Below are positions 36,801 through 44,542 of a DNA stretch of 64,000 nucleotides, in pieces. The DNA comes from Nitratidesulfovibrio termitidis HI1. Its GTDB lineage: Bacteria > Desulfobacterota > Desulfovibrionia > Desulfovibrionales > Desulfovibrionaceae. How positions within the stretch are numbered: position 1 is the first letter of the stretch; every line of letters starts with the position of its first letter. The position numbers and the translations under genes are program-made. The DNA is taken from contig NZ_KI632512.1 in assembly GCF_000504305.1 (NCBI RefSeq), forward strand, positions 879,073 through 943,072. The letters run 5' to 3'. Under the pieces are notes generated by a model. The model saw only the letters and a program-made list of their open reading frames with translations. It did no database searches and was not told where the DNA came from.

Positions 36801-38104
36801 GGTACGTCGCCTGCCCCGATTCCGCCAGTTCCATTGGTGCCGTCAGTCCCGGTCGCTCCAACAGAAGCGCTGGCGGCCATTGATCCATTCCGCGCCACGT
36901 CGGCCTTTCCTGCCTGGTCCTGTTTCGCCCGTTCCGCCGGAAACGGCTGCGTCCGGGTCTGTTCCTGCCGCTTCCCACCTGCCGGGGCCACGAAGCCCAG
37001 CCAGTCGATGGAGCCGTCGGCCAGCCGCCCCACCCGCGCCAGCAGCCCGTCCAGGTCCACCCGGCGCACGTCCACGTGCCGGTCCAGCAATGAAAATTGC
37101 TCCACCTCCACCACGCCGGAGGTCAGGCCCAGCACCGTGTCCTTGCCGTCGGGCGCATTCACGCGCAGGTCGTTCAGGGTCACGGAACCCGCCAGTCCGA
37201 ATTCCACGTCGTGCGCAGCGGGCTGCTCCACCACCAGCTTCAGGTTCATCCCCAGCCGCCCCGACTCCAGGCGCAGCGGCGTGAACGCGGCCAGGTATTC
37301 GCGGTACCGGGTCAGGTCCACCTCGTCGGTGACCACGTCGAACTCGGTGCGCAGGTGCTCGGCAAAGGGCAGCAGCCGCCCCTGCACAGTCAGCGCCTTG
37401 CCGTCCACCGTGGCGTTCAGGCTGGGGGTAATGGCCCGCTCGCGGTCGCGCGCCATGGTTGAGGTGAACGGCACCACGAACTGCAATTCGGTGATGGTAT
37501 GGATGGTCTTGAGCGGCGCGTCGTGGAAGATCACCGTGCCGTTGACCACCTCGAAGTCGCTGGCCGCGAAGGGGAACAGCGGTTTGTCCACGCCGTCCGA
37601 TGGGTCGGCGCGGTCCGCTCCGACGGGCTTGCCGCCATCGCCTTCTCCGTCCGGCGGGATGAATTCCGAGAAGGAGTAGCGCCCATCGCCGAAATGGGCC
37701 ACGTACACCACCGGGTTCACCAGCCGCACGTAGGCCAGCACCGGGGCAAGGCGTAGCGCGGCGGAAAGGCCGGGCGAAAATTCCAGCGCGTCGAAGGTCA
37801 GCATGTCGCCGTCGCCCGTGGGATTGGGCACGCGCACGCCCTGAATGGACAACGCCCACGTGTACGGGTTGAAGCGCACCTTTTCCACGGTGCAACGCAC
37901 CCGCAGTTTGTCGGCCAACTGATTTTCCAACACGCCGCGCAACAGGGGCGGCATGGCCAGCCCGGCCAGCACGCCCCATGCCGTGACGATGCCCGCGATG
38001 ATGTACGCCCAGCGGCGCACCTTGCTCCCGGACCATCTCCGCCCCTCCCGTACCGCCTGTTCCGTGGGCAGTGGACGCGCATTTTTCCCAAGGGCAAGCT
38101 TCAT
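33827..38104 (-). CDS. DUF748 (AsmA-like) envelope protein
   Basis: A 1,425-residue protein with one N-terminal membrane helix (about residues 32-55, YIIAGIVTAWGVLAGLAMPPLL) and a very long periplasmic part rich in beta repeats, as in AsmA/TamB-like bridge proteins that move lipids between membranes. The DUF748 signature lies near the C-terminus (DLRLPVKGRMDDPEFRLGG, FAPGVATLNEAADKDLRAV). Two low-complexity linkers occur: Ala/Lys/Pro/Asp repeats around residues 925-985 (AKPPVA units) and a Ser/Arg-rich one near residue 700. Its ATG overlaps the TGA of the secreted HAF protein (ATGA), so the two are translationally coupled. Function in this group is not established; lipid or glycan transport is an inference. 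Confidence 0.82.
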   Translation of the reverse strand: MKLALGKNARPLPTEQAVREGRRWSGSKVRRWAYIIAGIVTAWGVLAGLAMPPLLRGVLENQLADKLRVRCTVEKVRFNPYTWALSIQGVRVPNPTGDGDMLTFDALEFSPGLSAALRLAPVLAYVRLVNPVVYVAHFGDGRYSFSEFIPPDGEGDGGKPVGADRADPSDGVDKPLFPFAASDFEVVNGTVIFHDAPLKTIHTITELQFVVPFTSTMARDRERAITPSLNATVDGKALTVQGRLLPFAEHLRTEFDVVTDEVDLTRYREYLAAFTPLRLESGRLGMNLKLVVEQPAAHDVEFGLAGSVTLNDLRVNAPDGKDTVLGLTSGVVEVEQFSLLDRHVDVRRVDLDGLLARVGRLADGSIDWLGFVAPAGGKRQEQTRTQPFPAERAKQDQAGKADVARNGSMAASASVGATGTDGTNGTGGIGAGDVPAKASARNVASDEPPFVVNVRTLGLRDATVVWKDASVPGGAVVRLSGLDATLTDFATPGGKLQPKGGGAFTASLRMDGGAGAGDAATSGASTKPGAAAGTLKAEGTLTLEPLGVALRLDARDLPLVPVRGYVAQALPLSLDAGATGVQGEIDLSLAAPDAPGLVLRKGAAQVSGLILSLAGAPTGQKQPSVSLGKLEVSDTSVDLAARTVAVGPVTLTKPDVRVVRGKDGIIDLAALAGGASPAESGKAQPASARSARSAMSRGQERPAAREASRVAAQKTAPAPEGPEWQVSVASLRMDEGRVTFEDRQPKDAGVLTLEGMRLVTGPLSPQRGAPLDMDFSARWQKQGAIGIKAKGTAQPLHLTVDSKLAKVDLRPLDPYLGEVSDLLFGSGEVSSELKVALREQPASAAPTGRARRTSASAGQAAEPALEVSVEGAARLDNLSLKLAGGKQELASLRRFAVRGLRFGQQPSGDLSLRVQEVGLERPKLSVVVFKDGSTSIGRALGAKPPVAANDAKPPAAVKDAKPPVATTEDAKPSVAADKDARAPAGDAAQPAKAASGPVTDSASPPPAPSAQSDGAAVAARPNAGPFTTLDVGSLSISGGALRFRDERMSPAYVAEMSDIEGRISGVSLDPASRAEVQLRAGIEGVPVLVGGTVNPLIHPVFADMRFTMSGLDLVPLSPYAVQYIAYPVEHGRFSADVAVKAENWVLDADNHFTLSQIELGNKDNRPDAPNYPVKLGLALLQDMSGNVDLRLPVKGRMDDPEFRLGGVVMQAVLNLMVKVVTSPFALVGSVLSLGSSGRDMRYIEFAPGVATLNEAADKDLRAVVEVLRQRPRLKLEVQGTAEPDGDTRGLKEQALLRALREAKHASLSRAERARVNVDDVTIDKDEYEDLLDEVYKDAPFDKPRNVVGFTKSQPADVMEAALKEHYEVTPESLKELAVARARAVRDKLLELEPALGERVFLSGGKVVPAGGDKDGNGRGVMLMLE

Positions 38105-39231
38105 GGCCGGTCACCCGATTCCATCGACTCGCTGACAGTATGCGGCATCCCCCCACGAATGACGAATCCCTGGGGAAGCCCGTCAGGATTGGTGCCGACG
38201 CCGGCAATGGTCGCACCATCCGCGCTTATGGCCCGGGCGGTATACAACATCCACCCCTCCGGCATTGCACCCGCCGCCTGCGCATGCTGTTGCAACGAAC
38301 GCATCCCCTTGCCACTGATCCAAAGAAATGCCTGGTCACCGGAGTGGGAACCACTCTGCCCCACCACCACGGATCCATCTTCGTTCACGCCATATGCAAA
38401 GGAACGGTCTCCTCCGGGCAGGCATCCCAACGCCTCCATGCCCACGGGACTGCTCCAACGGAACGCCTGCGGTCCGCTGGGGGTGTCTCCGATACCGACT
38501 ACGACCTTGCCGTCGGCGCTCACGGCCTGCGCAAACGAATACGCCCCTTCCGGCAACATGCCGAGCGGCTGCATCCCCTTTTCCGGGGTCCAGCGAAATG
38601 CCTGAAGCCCTGCAAATGAATCGCTGCCACCAACGATCACCGAACCATCGGCACTCACGCCATAGGCGTACGAATAACTGCCGCCAGGCAAGAAGCCGAG
38701 GCCCTGGATTCCGGTCTCCCTGGTCCATCTGAACGCCTGGAGACCGGACGCCGAATCTCCTTCCCCGACCACGGTGGAGCCGTCCGCGCTCACCTGATAC
38801 CCATACGAATACGTTCCCCGCGCAAGAAGTCCAAGCTGTTGCGCACCGGACGCCAACGTCCACCGAACGGCCTGAATGCCCGCTGGCGATGAACTGCCCC
38901 CGGCCACCACCGTGCCATCCATGTTTGCCCCGTACGCATAGGAATAATTACCGTTACGAAGCACACCGAGCCTGCCCGTGCGTTCACCGATCCCCCAGAA
39001 GAGGGCTTCGGAATTACGGGCAAGGGCATTGCCTTTTCCCACGACGACGGAGCCATCGCCACTGACTCCATATACTTGCGAAAAACTTCCTCCTGGAGCA
39101 TTCGGCAACGCACGGAATCCCGATTCCGTGCGTTCCGCTGATATGGCAACGCTACAAGGCAAAAGCCCCACGACCAGCAACAAGGTCACGCATGGCTTAC
39201 GCAACATGGCCCAAACGAGGGATACTGACAT
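38101..39231 (-). CDS. HAF-repeat beta-propeller-like protein 2 (secreted)
   Basis: A 376-residue protein. It has a signal peptide (MSVSLVWAMLRKPCVTLLLV...SVAISA) and then seven HAF units (SYAYGVSADGSVIVG...LQAFRWT), ending in the same divergent capping repeat as the other two copies. It is the only one of the three with an export signal. ATG 39231 has CAGGAG five bases upstream; a longer frame to 39303 is not supported. It is coupled by a four-base overlap to the DUF748 gene, which points to a shared role in the envelope. No copy of the 18-bp motif was seen upstream of it. Confidence 0.8.
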   Translation of the reverse strand: MSVSLVWAMLRKPCVTLLLVVGLLPCSVAISAERTESGFRALPNAPGGSFSQVYGVSGDGSVVVGKGNALARNSEALFWGIGERTGRLGVLRNGNYSYAYGANMDGTVVAGGSSSPAGIQAVRWTLASGAQQLGLLARGTYSYGYQVSADGSTVVGEGDSASGLQAFRWTRETGIQGLGFLPGGSYSYAYGVSADGSVIVGGSDSFAGLQAFRWTPEKGMQPLGMLPEGAYSFAQAVSADGKVVVGIGDTPSGPQAFRWSSPVGMEALGCLPGGDRSFAYGVNEDGSVVVGQSGSHSGDQAFLWISGKGMRSLQQHAQAAGAMPEGWMLYTARAISADGATIAGVGTNPDGLPQGFVIRGGMPHTVSESMESGDRP

Positions 39232-39493
39232 GAAAACTCCTGTACTCGGATCATGCGGCACAGTATATGACCGCCACAGGCGGCCCCAGCATCCGCCTGG
39301 CATTCATTCCAATAGCCTTCGCGACCGCCACGCCCGGCACGCACAGCAGGGCAACGCCGCAATCACATGTCGGCATGCCGTGCATGCATCCCGCAAGGCA
39401 TATACACCCAACTGCCAGTCACCTTTGCCCACGGCCGTGATGCACGACAACTCGCCGCGCCATCGGATACGGACTTGGGAACAGTTTGCCGAT
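39232..39493. other. Spacer upstream of HAF gene 2
   Basis: 262 bp with no gene and no recognisable promoter motif, although it must hold the start signals of the HAF2-DUF748 operon if it is independent of the lipoprotein gene. Confidence 0.4.
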
Positions 39494-40198
39494 CTAGCGC
39501 CCGTGTACCCGGTTCCATCCGCGCACGAGGGTGTCAGCGCTGGCCTCCACCCCGCTACGGGCCGCATCCCAGCGCCCGAAGCCCCGGATCGGATCCAGTT
39601 CCGTTACGGAGCAACGCTCCATGAACACCAGCAACCGCGCCCCGGTACGGGCATCGGTCAGTTCGCCGCCGATCAGGATACCGCCCATCAACGCCGCCGT
39701 CCCCGAATCATCAAGGGATGAAAGGTCGATGCGCCCAAAAGGCGTATCGAATGCTGCATCACTGGGTACGATTTGCGTGGCCTGCATGCCGAAAATCATC
39801 AAACGCAGCCTAGCCACCCCTGGTCCCGGAGTTTCCGTCACGTCCCATCCTCCGCAGCGCAATGCTTTCACGAAGATGTCGTGCATCGCGAAAGACATTT
39901 CGGCCTTTTCATCAAGGGACGTGTCCCCAAACGTCTCCGGGCGTTCCTCGCGCAGCACCACTGGCGCGACCTGAAATTTCGTATAGCCGCGCAACAGTTC
40001 CCTCTCGCGGGAATAGAGCAGCCCTCCGGATGTGGGGCGGGCCGACAACAGCGGTGCGTCTTCGACCGCTCTGGAGAATCTGCCGCCGCATCCAGCCATG
40101 CAGGACATGATCAGAGCCAGCAGAACAGCCGAAAACCGAGTTCCCGCGGAACACGCTTGGGGCCGGGGCAGACACAGGTGGGTCAAAACCGCATGCAT
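39494..40198 (-). CDS. Putative lipoprotein (DUF3313-like)
   Basis: A 234-residue lipoprotein. The signal ends in LALIMSCMAGC, a lipobox with Cys38. The body starts LLSARPTSGGLLYSRERELLRGYTKFQVAPVVL, which resembles DUF3313 lipoproteins, and has a GxGVARLRLMIFGMQATQ strand and a GGILIGGELTDARTGARLL core. ATG 40198 has GGAGG five bases before it. Function unknown; probably periplasmic face of the outer membrane. It is separated by 262 bp from HAF gene 2, so co-transcription is possible but not shown. Confidence 0.72.
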   Translation of the reverse strand: MHAVLTHLCLPRPQACSAGTRFSAVLLALIMSCMAGCGGRFSRAVEDAPLLSARPTSGGLLYSRERELLRGYTKFQVAPVVLREERPETFGDTSLDEKAEMSFAMHDIFVKALRCGGWDVTETPGPGVARLRLMIFGMQATQIVPSDAAFDTPFGRIDLSSLDDSGTAALMGGILIGGELTDARTGARLLVFMERCSVTELDPIRGFGRWDAARSGVEASADTLVRGWNRVHGR

Positions 40199-40558
40199 GC
40201 GTTCCTCCAAACGGATAATCAAAAAGTCGGGCCTGGGAGGCCACGTCAACCAGCATGTGACAACCAGAAAAACAGCCGTCTCGTTGCCCACGCGCCGAAG
40301 TGAACGTGCGACGGAACGTAACGACCGGAGTCGCATGGCGCCTGTCCTCTCTCGCCTCGCGGCCTCTGACGATACCCGTTATATGTCCTGATACGACGCA
40401 AACAGCACCGGTCCGCACGTATGGCGCCAGCCCGCGAGCCTGCCGGAATCACCAGCTATCCCCCGAAACATCTCGCCCGTACACCACGCGTGTTTGGCGG
40501 GCCGACAGCACCGACGAAGCCGCATGCTGGAAAGCCACAAGGCGGCATCATCAAGCGA
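40199..40558. other. Spacer between the lipoprotein gene and the orphan pair
   Basis: 360 bp with no supported gene. Frames on both strands are antisense or promoter artefacts. No hairpin or motif was recognised. Confidence 0.4.
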
Positions 40559-40879
40559 TCAAAGACCTTCCAGCGGCAACAGCGCGACAATGGCAAGCAG
40601 GCGTGCCGCCTCTCGCGCGAACAACTCCACGCAGCTTTGCAGACCGTCATCTTCCGTCTGCTTGCGAAGGCTGCACAACCCGTCATGGGCAAGGGCCAGA
40701 ACATTCTCGATGCGCGCCCGGTCTTCTCCCCGCACGCAATTCTGGAGCATGAACTCGCCTGTCGCGATCAGCAGCGCACGGTCGCCCACCAGCGCTTGGC
40801 GATCATCATATCTTCCCACATGCGCCATGGCGGCGCCCAACTCCCTGGCCTCGCCTATCAACATGTCGAGACGCGGCAT
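40559..40879 (-). CDS. Small orphan protein, copy A of a tandem pair
   Basis: A 106-residue, mostly helical protein without known motifs. It aligns along its whole length with the next gene upstream (41050-41385): both share the frame I-EARELxAAM-VG--D-RAxLxDRALLxATG, then a CxxG pocket, and a C-terminal FAREAARLL-xxALLPxxG. This marks an old tandem duplication. ATG 40879 has AGGAGG eight bases upstream. No signal peptide or membrane helix. Function unknown; a four-helix bundle is a reasonable guess. Confidence 0.65.
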   Translation of the reverse strand: MPRLDMLIGEARELGAAMAHVGRYDDRQALVGDRALLIATGEFMLQNCVRGEDRARIENVLALAHDGLCSLRKQTEDDGLQSCVELFAREAARLLAIVALLPLEGL

Positions 40880-41049
40880 ACCTGATACCTCCTGACAGGG
40901 GACGTCGAGCATTTTAACGGACATGCCGCCGCAGCACGACGCCCCCGCTCTTCACCCACCGTTACTTCCACCCGGAATACAACGACATTGCAGTCTCATG
41001 CCCCCCGGCCCGGCATAACGGAACTACGTAGCGGGGGCATACAAGGGCA

Positions 41050-41385
41050 TCACTGGCGGACAAGCACACCATCCGGAGGCAACGCGGCAAAAGCACAAGC
41101 CAGACGCGCCATTTCTCGCGCAAAGACAAGCACGCAACAACGCAATCCCGTTCCGGCCCCCTGAGGTCGACGAAGCCGACACAGGCCTTCCTGTGCTTGG
41201 TCCAGCAATTGGCCTACGACATACACCGCCTGACCGGGAACACACTCGCGCGCCAACCGGTTTCCCGTTGCCATTAGCAAGGCACGGTCATGCAGCGGCG
41301 CCCTGTAATCCTCGTGCCAGCCCACATACACCATTGCGGCAGCCAACTCCCTCACCTCGGCGATGAGCCTGTCCTTCGATGTCAT
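41050..41385 (-). CDS. Small orphan protein, copy B of a tandem pair
   Basis: A 111-residue helical protein, paralogous to the downstream gene at 40559-40879 (shared VRELAAAMVYVGWHED, DRALLMATGN and FAREMARLA segments). Two adjacent cysteines (RCCV) replace a single Cys of the partner. ATG 41385 has AGGGG six bases before it. The two genes lie 170 bp apart in the same direction. Conservation across the duplication, despite strong divergence, supports both as real genes. Function unknown. Confidence 0.62.
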   Translation of the reverse strand: MTSKDRLIAEVRELAAAMVYVGWHEDYRAPLHDRALLMATGNRLARECVPGQAVYVVGQLLDQAQEGLCRLRRPQGAGTGLRCCVLVFAREMARLACAFAALPPDGVLVRQ

Positions 41386-42387
41386 GCCTTGCCCCTGCGG
41401 AATCGACGGAATGAAACCTCAAGTCATTTTTAGTGCAATATCTATCTCACATTTCTGACATTTATCGCACCACAACGGTTCGTTGCAGATCATACACAAC
41501 CCCACCCAACGCTGGGATCCGGTCCCGATAACGGCGGATCGACGGACGCAAGCCGCACCGCACCTCCCATCTCCCCCTCTCCCGCGTCGCCGCCGGCCAC
41601 TCGCAGCAGCTTGATGGCGGCATGTCGATAAACAAGCCGCTCAGCGCATCCCCATGCCTGCCAACGCGTCATACGCCACGAGAGCGTTTCACGCTCCCAC
41701 CGACCGGCGGCGTGCCGATTCGGCTGAAAGGAACAGAATCGCCGTGCGCCGCCCTGAAGGCTCCACAGGCGGTGCGGCGGCGGCATGACATGGGAGAGAC
41801 AGGGATAATTCAGACACGCAGACTGACGATACACCTCGGTGCGCGGCGGAAACGCATCTGCAGCCTGGCGGAATGTCATGCAGGCCGCATGGACTCGCTA
41901 CCCGGTGACGACGTGGTCAGTCGGATCGGACTGGTGGTACGACGAAGCATTCCGCAACAGCCACAACCCCACCGACTTTCTACCGACGGGTTTGCGGAAC
42001 CGAGCGCGGTCGAAGGAGATTATCCGGCAAGCACTATGCAGCGTGCTTGCCACAGCGAAGCATTGCCCCCCCTGAACAGTCGCACGCCGGGATGCGAAGC
42101 CCATCGGCCCGGTCGAGTCGGCAGCGCGGGCCAAGGACACGGAACAGCAAAAGCCCGCGTCAAATTCATACGCACCGACGGGCGACACTCCCGACTGATG
42201 TGCCGCCGCCGGGACAGAACAATAGCCTGACACAGGTGGCGCGCTTCGGCGCCGTATCCTGCAACGGTGCACATCCAAGACGCACAATGCGTCCAGCGAA
42301 GCACCCCGCAGGGAAGCACCCTTCCGTCCGCAACTGGCGGTGCAGTGTTCCGAAACAGCGCGTCTGGCACGCGATACCCGGCGCCCA
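41386..42387. other. One-kilobase region without a recognisable gene
   Basis: The GC content is like that of coding sequence, but open frames on both strands (for example 41490-41879 minus, 41622-42230 plus, 41898-42422 minus) lack ribosome sites and give Arg/Ser/Cys-rich products typical of shadow frames. The first 80 bp next to copy B are AT-rich and probably hold its promoter. The rest may be decayed gene material. Confidence 0.45.
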
Positions 42388-43107
42388 CTACATCCCCACA
42401 TCAAAAAACATCCGCCGTACAAGGCGCGAAGGAGGCACGGCGCCTTTCTCCCACGTCACGCCGTCCGTTGCGGGGAAATACACGGACCTGCCATACGGGT
42501 TGACCGGCAACACTCCAGCGACATCCCTCGCCAGAAAAAACACGGAGGCACGGAGCACCATGCCATCCGTGACCGGATTTCTTCCCGCTGACCTAACGGC
42601 CTTCACCGCAGAACGTATGGCCGCGCCCGATATCGCCTCCGATGCCGCCATGGTAATCTTGTCATCATAAACTATCTCGATAGCACACAATTTCCTGGTG
42701 TATTCAGAAATAACTATCTGGTACGGGCCATAATCCTCGCCTCTCCCAATCGCCATGACCACGGCCTCGAGAATGTCATCCTGCTCTTCTTCCAGCTTCG
42801 CTTGTTCTGCATGTAGCCGTTCCGTCCGCGCGCCCTGCGCGTCGGCAGCGCAAGCAGTCGCAGCCCCGCCCAAAGGCATTGGCACACCGGCGGCACAGGC
42901 AATCATCAACATGAGAGCGGCAACCATCGCCAGCATCGGGCTTTTCGCCCTGTTCCTTGCAGCAGGCGCATCTACTTGCCGTTGCGTCCGCTGCACATGA
43001 TATCCCTGAACCACCCACCTCAGCCCAAAATGCGGCCCCTCGTATTTCGGGGAAACAAGCGCAACACCGCCCCCCCCCTTTCCCTCCAATTCATGCAGCA
43101 CAGTCAC
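42388..43107 (-). CDS. Hypothetical membrane-anchored protein
   Basis: A 239-residue protein. A basic cytosolic N-terminus of about 57 residues is followed by one hydrophobic segment (MLAMVAALMLMIACAAGVPM). A coiled stretch comes next (RTERLHAEQAKLEEEQDDI), then a mixed alpha/beta domain (YTRKLCAIEIVYDDKITMAA, RSVYFPATDGVTWE). It starts at GTG 43107, preceded by a near-perfect AAGGAGGTG. The segment could be an anchor or a late signal peptide; AACAADAQ would be a plausible cleavage site. An 18-bp regulatory motif lies 101 bp upstream. Family not recognised. Confidence 0.6.
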   Translation of the reverse strand: MTVLHELEGKGGGGVALVSPKYEGPHFGLRWVVQGYHVQRTQRQVDAPAARNRAKSPMLAMVAALMLMIACAAGVPMPLGGAATACAADAQGARTERLHAEQAKLEEEQDDILEAVVMAIGRGEDYGPYQIVISEYTRKLCAIEIVYDDKITMAASEAISGAAIRSAVKAVRSAGRNPVTDGMVLRASVFFLARDVAGVLPVNPYGRSVYFPATDGVTWEKGAVPPSRLVRRMFFDVGM

Positions 43108-43207
43108 AACACCTCCTTATGGGCGAACTCCATCTCCCTCTACATACTGCCATCAGTCTGATTATTAAATTGCACCTTGCGTGTATCACTTAAAAACGGA
43201 GCAACGA

Positions 43208-43225
43208 CTGATATTTTCCTTACAT
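43208..43225 (-). promoter_or_regulatory. Surface-regulon motif upstream of the orphan membrane gene
   Basis: Minus strand ATGTAAGGAAAATATCAG, the copy closest to consensus. Heptamers ATGTAAG and ATATCAG are 11 bp apart. A T-rich stretch (TTTTTA) 11 bp on is a weak -10. Confidence 0.6.
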
Positions 43226-43353
43226 AAAAAACATCTGACACTCTACCGCAGTACAATTTTTAGAAATAACACAGAGCGACGGCTCACGACAGCACCACAA
43301 ATATTTTAAGACAGGAAAATGTAAGCTATGCGCATTGCCATGTCGCGCACAAA

Positions 43354-43371
43354 AGGTAAGTAAAAAGTCAG
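43354..43371 (+). promoter_or_regulatory. Surface-regulon motif upstream of aqpZ
   Basis: Plus strand AGGTAAGTAAAAAGTCAG, 61 bp before the aqpZ ATG. This is the only copy on the plus strand, and aqpZ is the only plus-strand target, so orientation follows the gene. The AAAAAGTCAGTAGC end is identical to the HAF gene 1 site. Confidence 0.5.
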
Positions 43372-43432
43372 TAGCGGCCTGACGTTATTCTGCAACCCAG
43401 CAACCCGCCATAAGCATCCGGAGGATATTGGC

Positions 43433-44110
43433 ATGAAAAAAGCGTGTCTTGCAGAATTTTTTGGAACATTCTGGCTGGTCTTTGGAGGGTGCGGCGCGGC
43501 GGTTTTTGCTGGTGGGGCAATCGGCCCGGTTGGCGTATCTCTGGCTTTCGGACTTTCTGTACTGGCAATGGCCTGTGCTGTCGGGCATGTTTCAGGCGGG
43601 CATTTCAACCCGGCTGTTTCCGTGGGGCTTTTGGCGGCTGGACAGTTCCCCCCAAAGCAACTCGTCCCTTACATCCTTGCGCAGACCATTGGCGCCATAG
43701 CGGCCGCCACCGCGATATACCTCATCTATCGCGGCGCACATCCTGTCGGCAGCCTGAATGGCTTCGCCGCCAATGGCTACGGGCAACTCTCTCCGCAAGG
43801 GTATCCCATGCTTTCCGCCATACTCGTCGAATTCATACTAACGTGTGCCTTTCTGCTGGTAATCCTGGGGGCCACGGACTACCGCGCTCCTGTCGGCTTT
43901 GCCCCAATTGCCATCGGACTTTGTCTCACCCTGATCCATCTGGTCGGCATCCCCATCACGAACACCTCCGTCAATCCAGCCAGAAGCCTCAGCCAGGCCC
44001 TTTTTGCCGGCCCCGAATACCTGGAGCAGGTATGGCTGTTCTGGCTTGCCCCGCTTGCGGGCGCCATCACTGCCGGACTTCTCTACAGGATATCTTTCAT
44101 CACAAAATAG
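43433..44110 (+). CDS. aqpZ: Aquaporin Z
   Basis: A 225-residue six-helix water channel. The two pore motifs are HFNPAVS (Asn59) and TSVNPARS (Asn181). The selectivity-filter positions Phe39, His169, Thr178 and Arg184 match the water-specific AqpZ set rather than a glycerol facilitator. It moves water across the inner membrane during osmotic shifts. ATG 43433 has GGAGG eight bases upstream. The gene stands alone, divergent from the orphan membrane gene. Confidence 0.95.
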   Translation: MKKACLAEFFGTFWLVFGGCGAAVFAGGAIGPVGVSLAFGLSVLAMACAVGHVSGGHFNPAVSVGLLAAGQFPPKQLVPYILAQTIGAIAAATAIYLIYRGAHPVGSLNGFAANGYGQLSPQGYPMLSAILVEFILTCAFLLVILGATDYRAPVGFAPIAIGLCLTLIHLVGIPITNTSVNPARSLSQALFAGPEYLEQVWLFWLAPLAGAITAGLLYRISFITK

Positions 44111-44122
44111 TGTAATACCCCA

Positions 44123-44157
44123 CCGTGCTGGGCCTGCCTCACGCAGTCCCAGCACGG
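44123..44157 (+). terminator. Hairpin after aqpZ
   Basis: A perfect 10-bp stem, CCGTGCTGGG with its complement, 12 bp after the stop. There is no T-run, so termination efficiency is uncertain. Confidence 0.5.
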
Positions 44158-44542
44158 ATATCGCCTGATTCACCATGCACACATATTTTAGTATAACTTC
44201 AAAAACAATCACAAACACACGCTTTAACATCAAAACAAAAAGACATCCATTCGCTTTAGGACTCCAACTACTCCCGTCGAATATTCGCACGACACTCTGC
44301 CACATCCAAACCATGGCCACTTGCAGCGCAGCACAATACGTGATGCTATACTTTAAAACAAGTATAGAACACAAAGAAATAGCACCAACACTACAGCAAA
44401 TACCCAAAACTGCGCAACACGGCACACACTACACTACATCCTATCTACCTTCGAACACGCTGGCCATTGCAAAAATGCACAAAAATCCGCTACACCTGAA
44501 CATTATCTCAACATATAAAACTTTATTCCAAAGAGGTGAGCC
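44158..44542. other. AT-rich leader of the BTAD regulator gene
   Basis: About 385 bp of markedly AT-rich sequence. TATAAA at about 44515 is a possible -10. No copy of the 18-bp motif was found here, and no gene was recognised. Confidence 0.5.

Larger units (their letters stand above)
43108..43432. other. Divergent promoter region between the orphan membrane gene and aqpZ
   Basis: 325 bp, AT-rich, holding two copies of the 18-bp motif, one pointing each way toward the two divergent genes. No gene was recognised. Confidence 0.6.

Noticed and set aside
41453..41470. Possible ninth copy of the 18-bp motif upstream of the orphan pair
   Set aside because: The sequence matches only partly (GTGCGATAAATGTCAG on the minus strand) and lacks one base of spacing, so it is not counted.
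41490..42422. Several overlapping frames of 70-200 codons
   Set aside because: All are Arg/Ser/Cys rich, conflict with each other and have no start signals.
43314..43328. GGAAAATGTAAG near aqpZ as a motif copy
   Set aside because: The elements are in the reverse order; the proper copy lies 30 bp downstream at 43354-43371.
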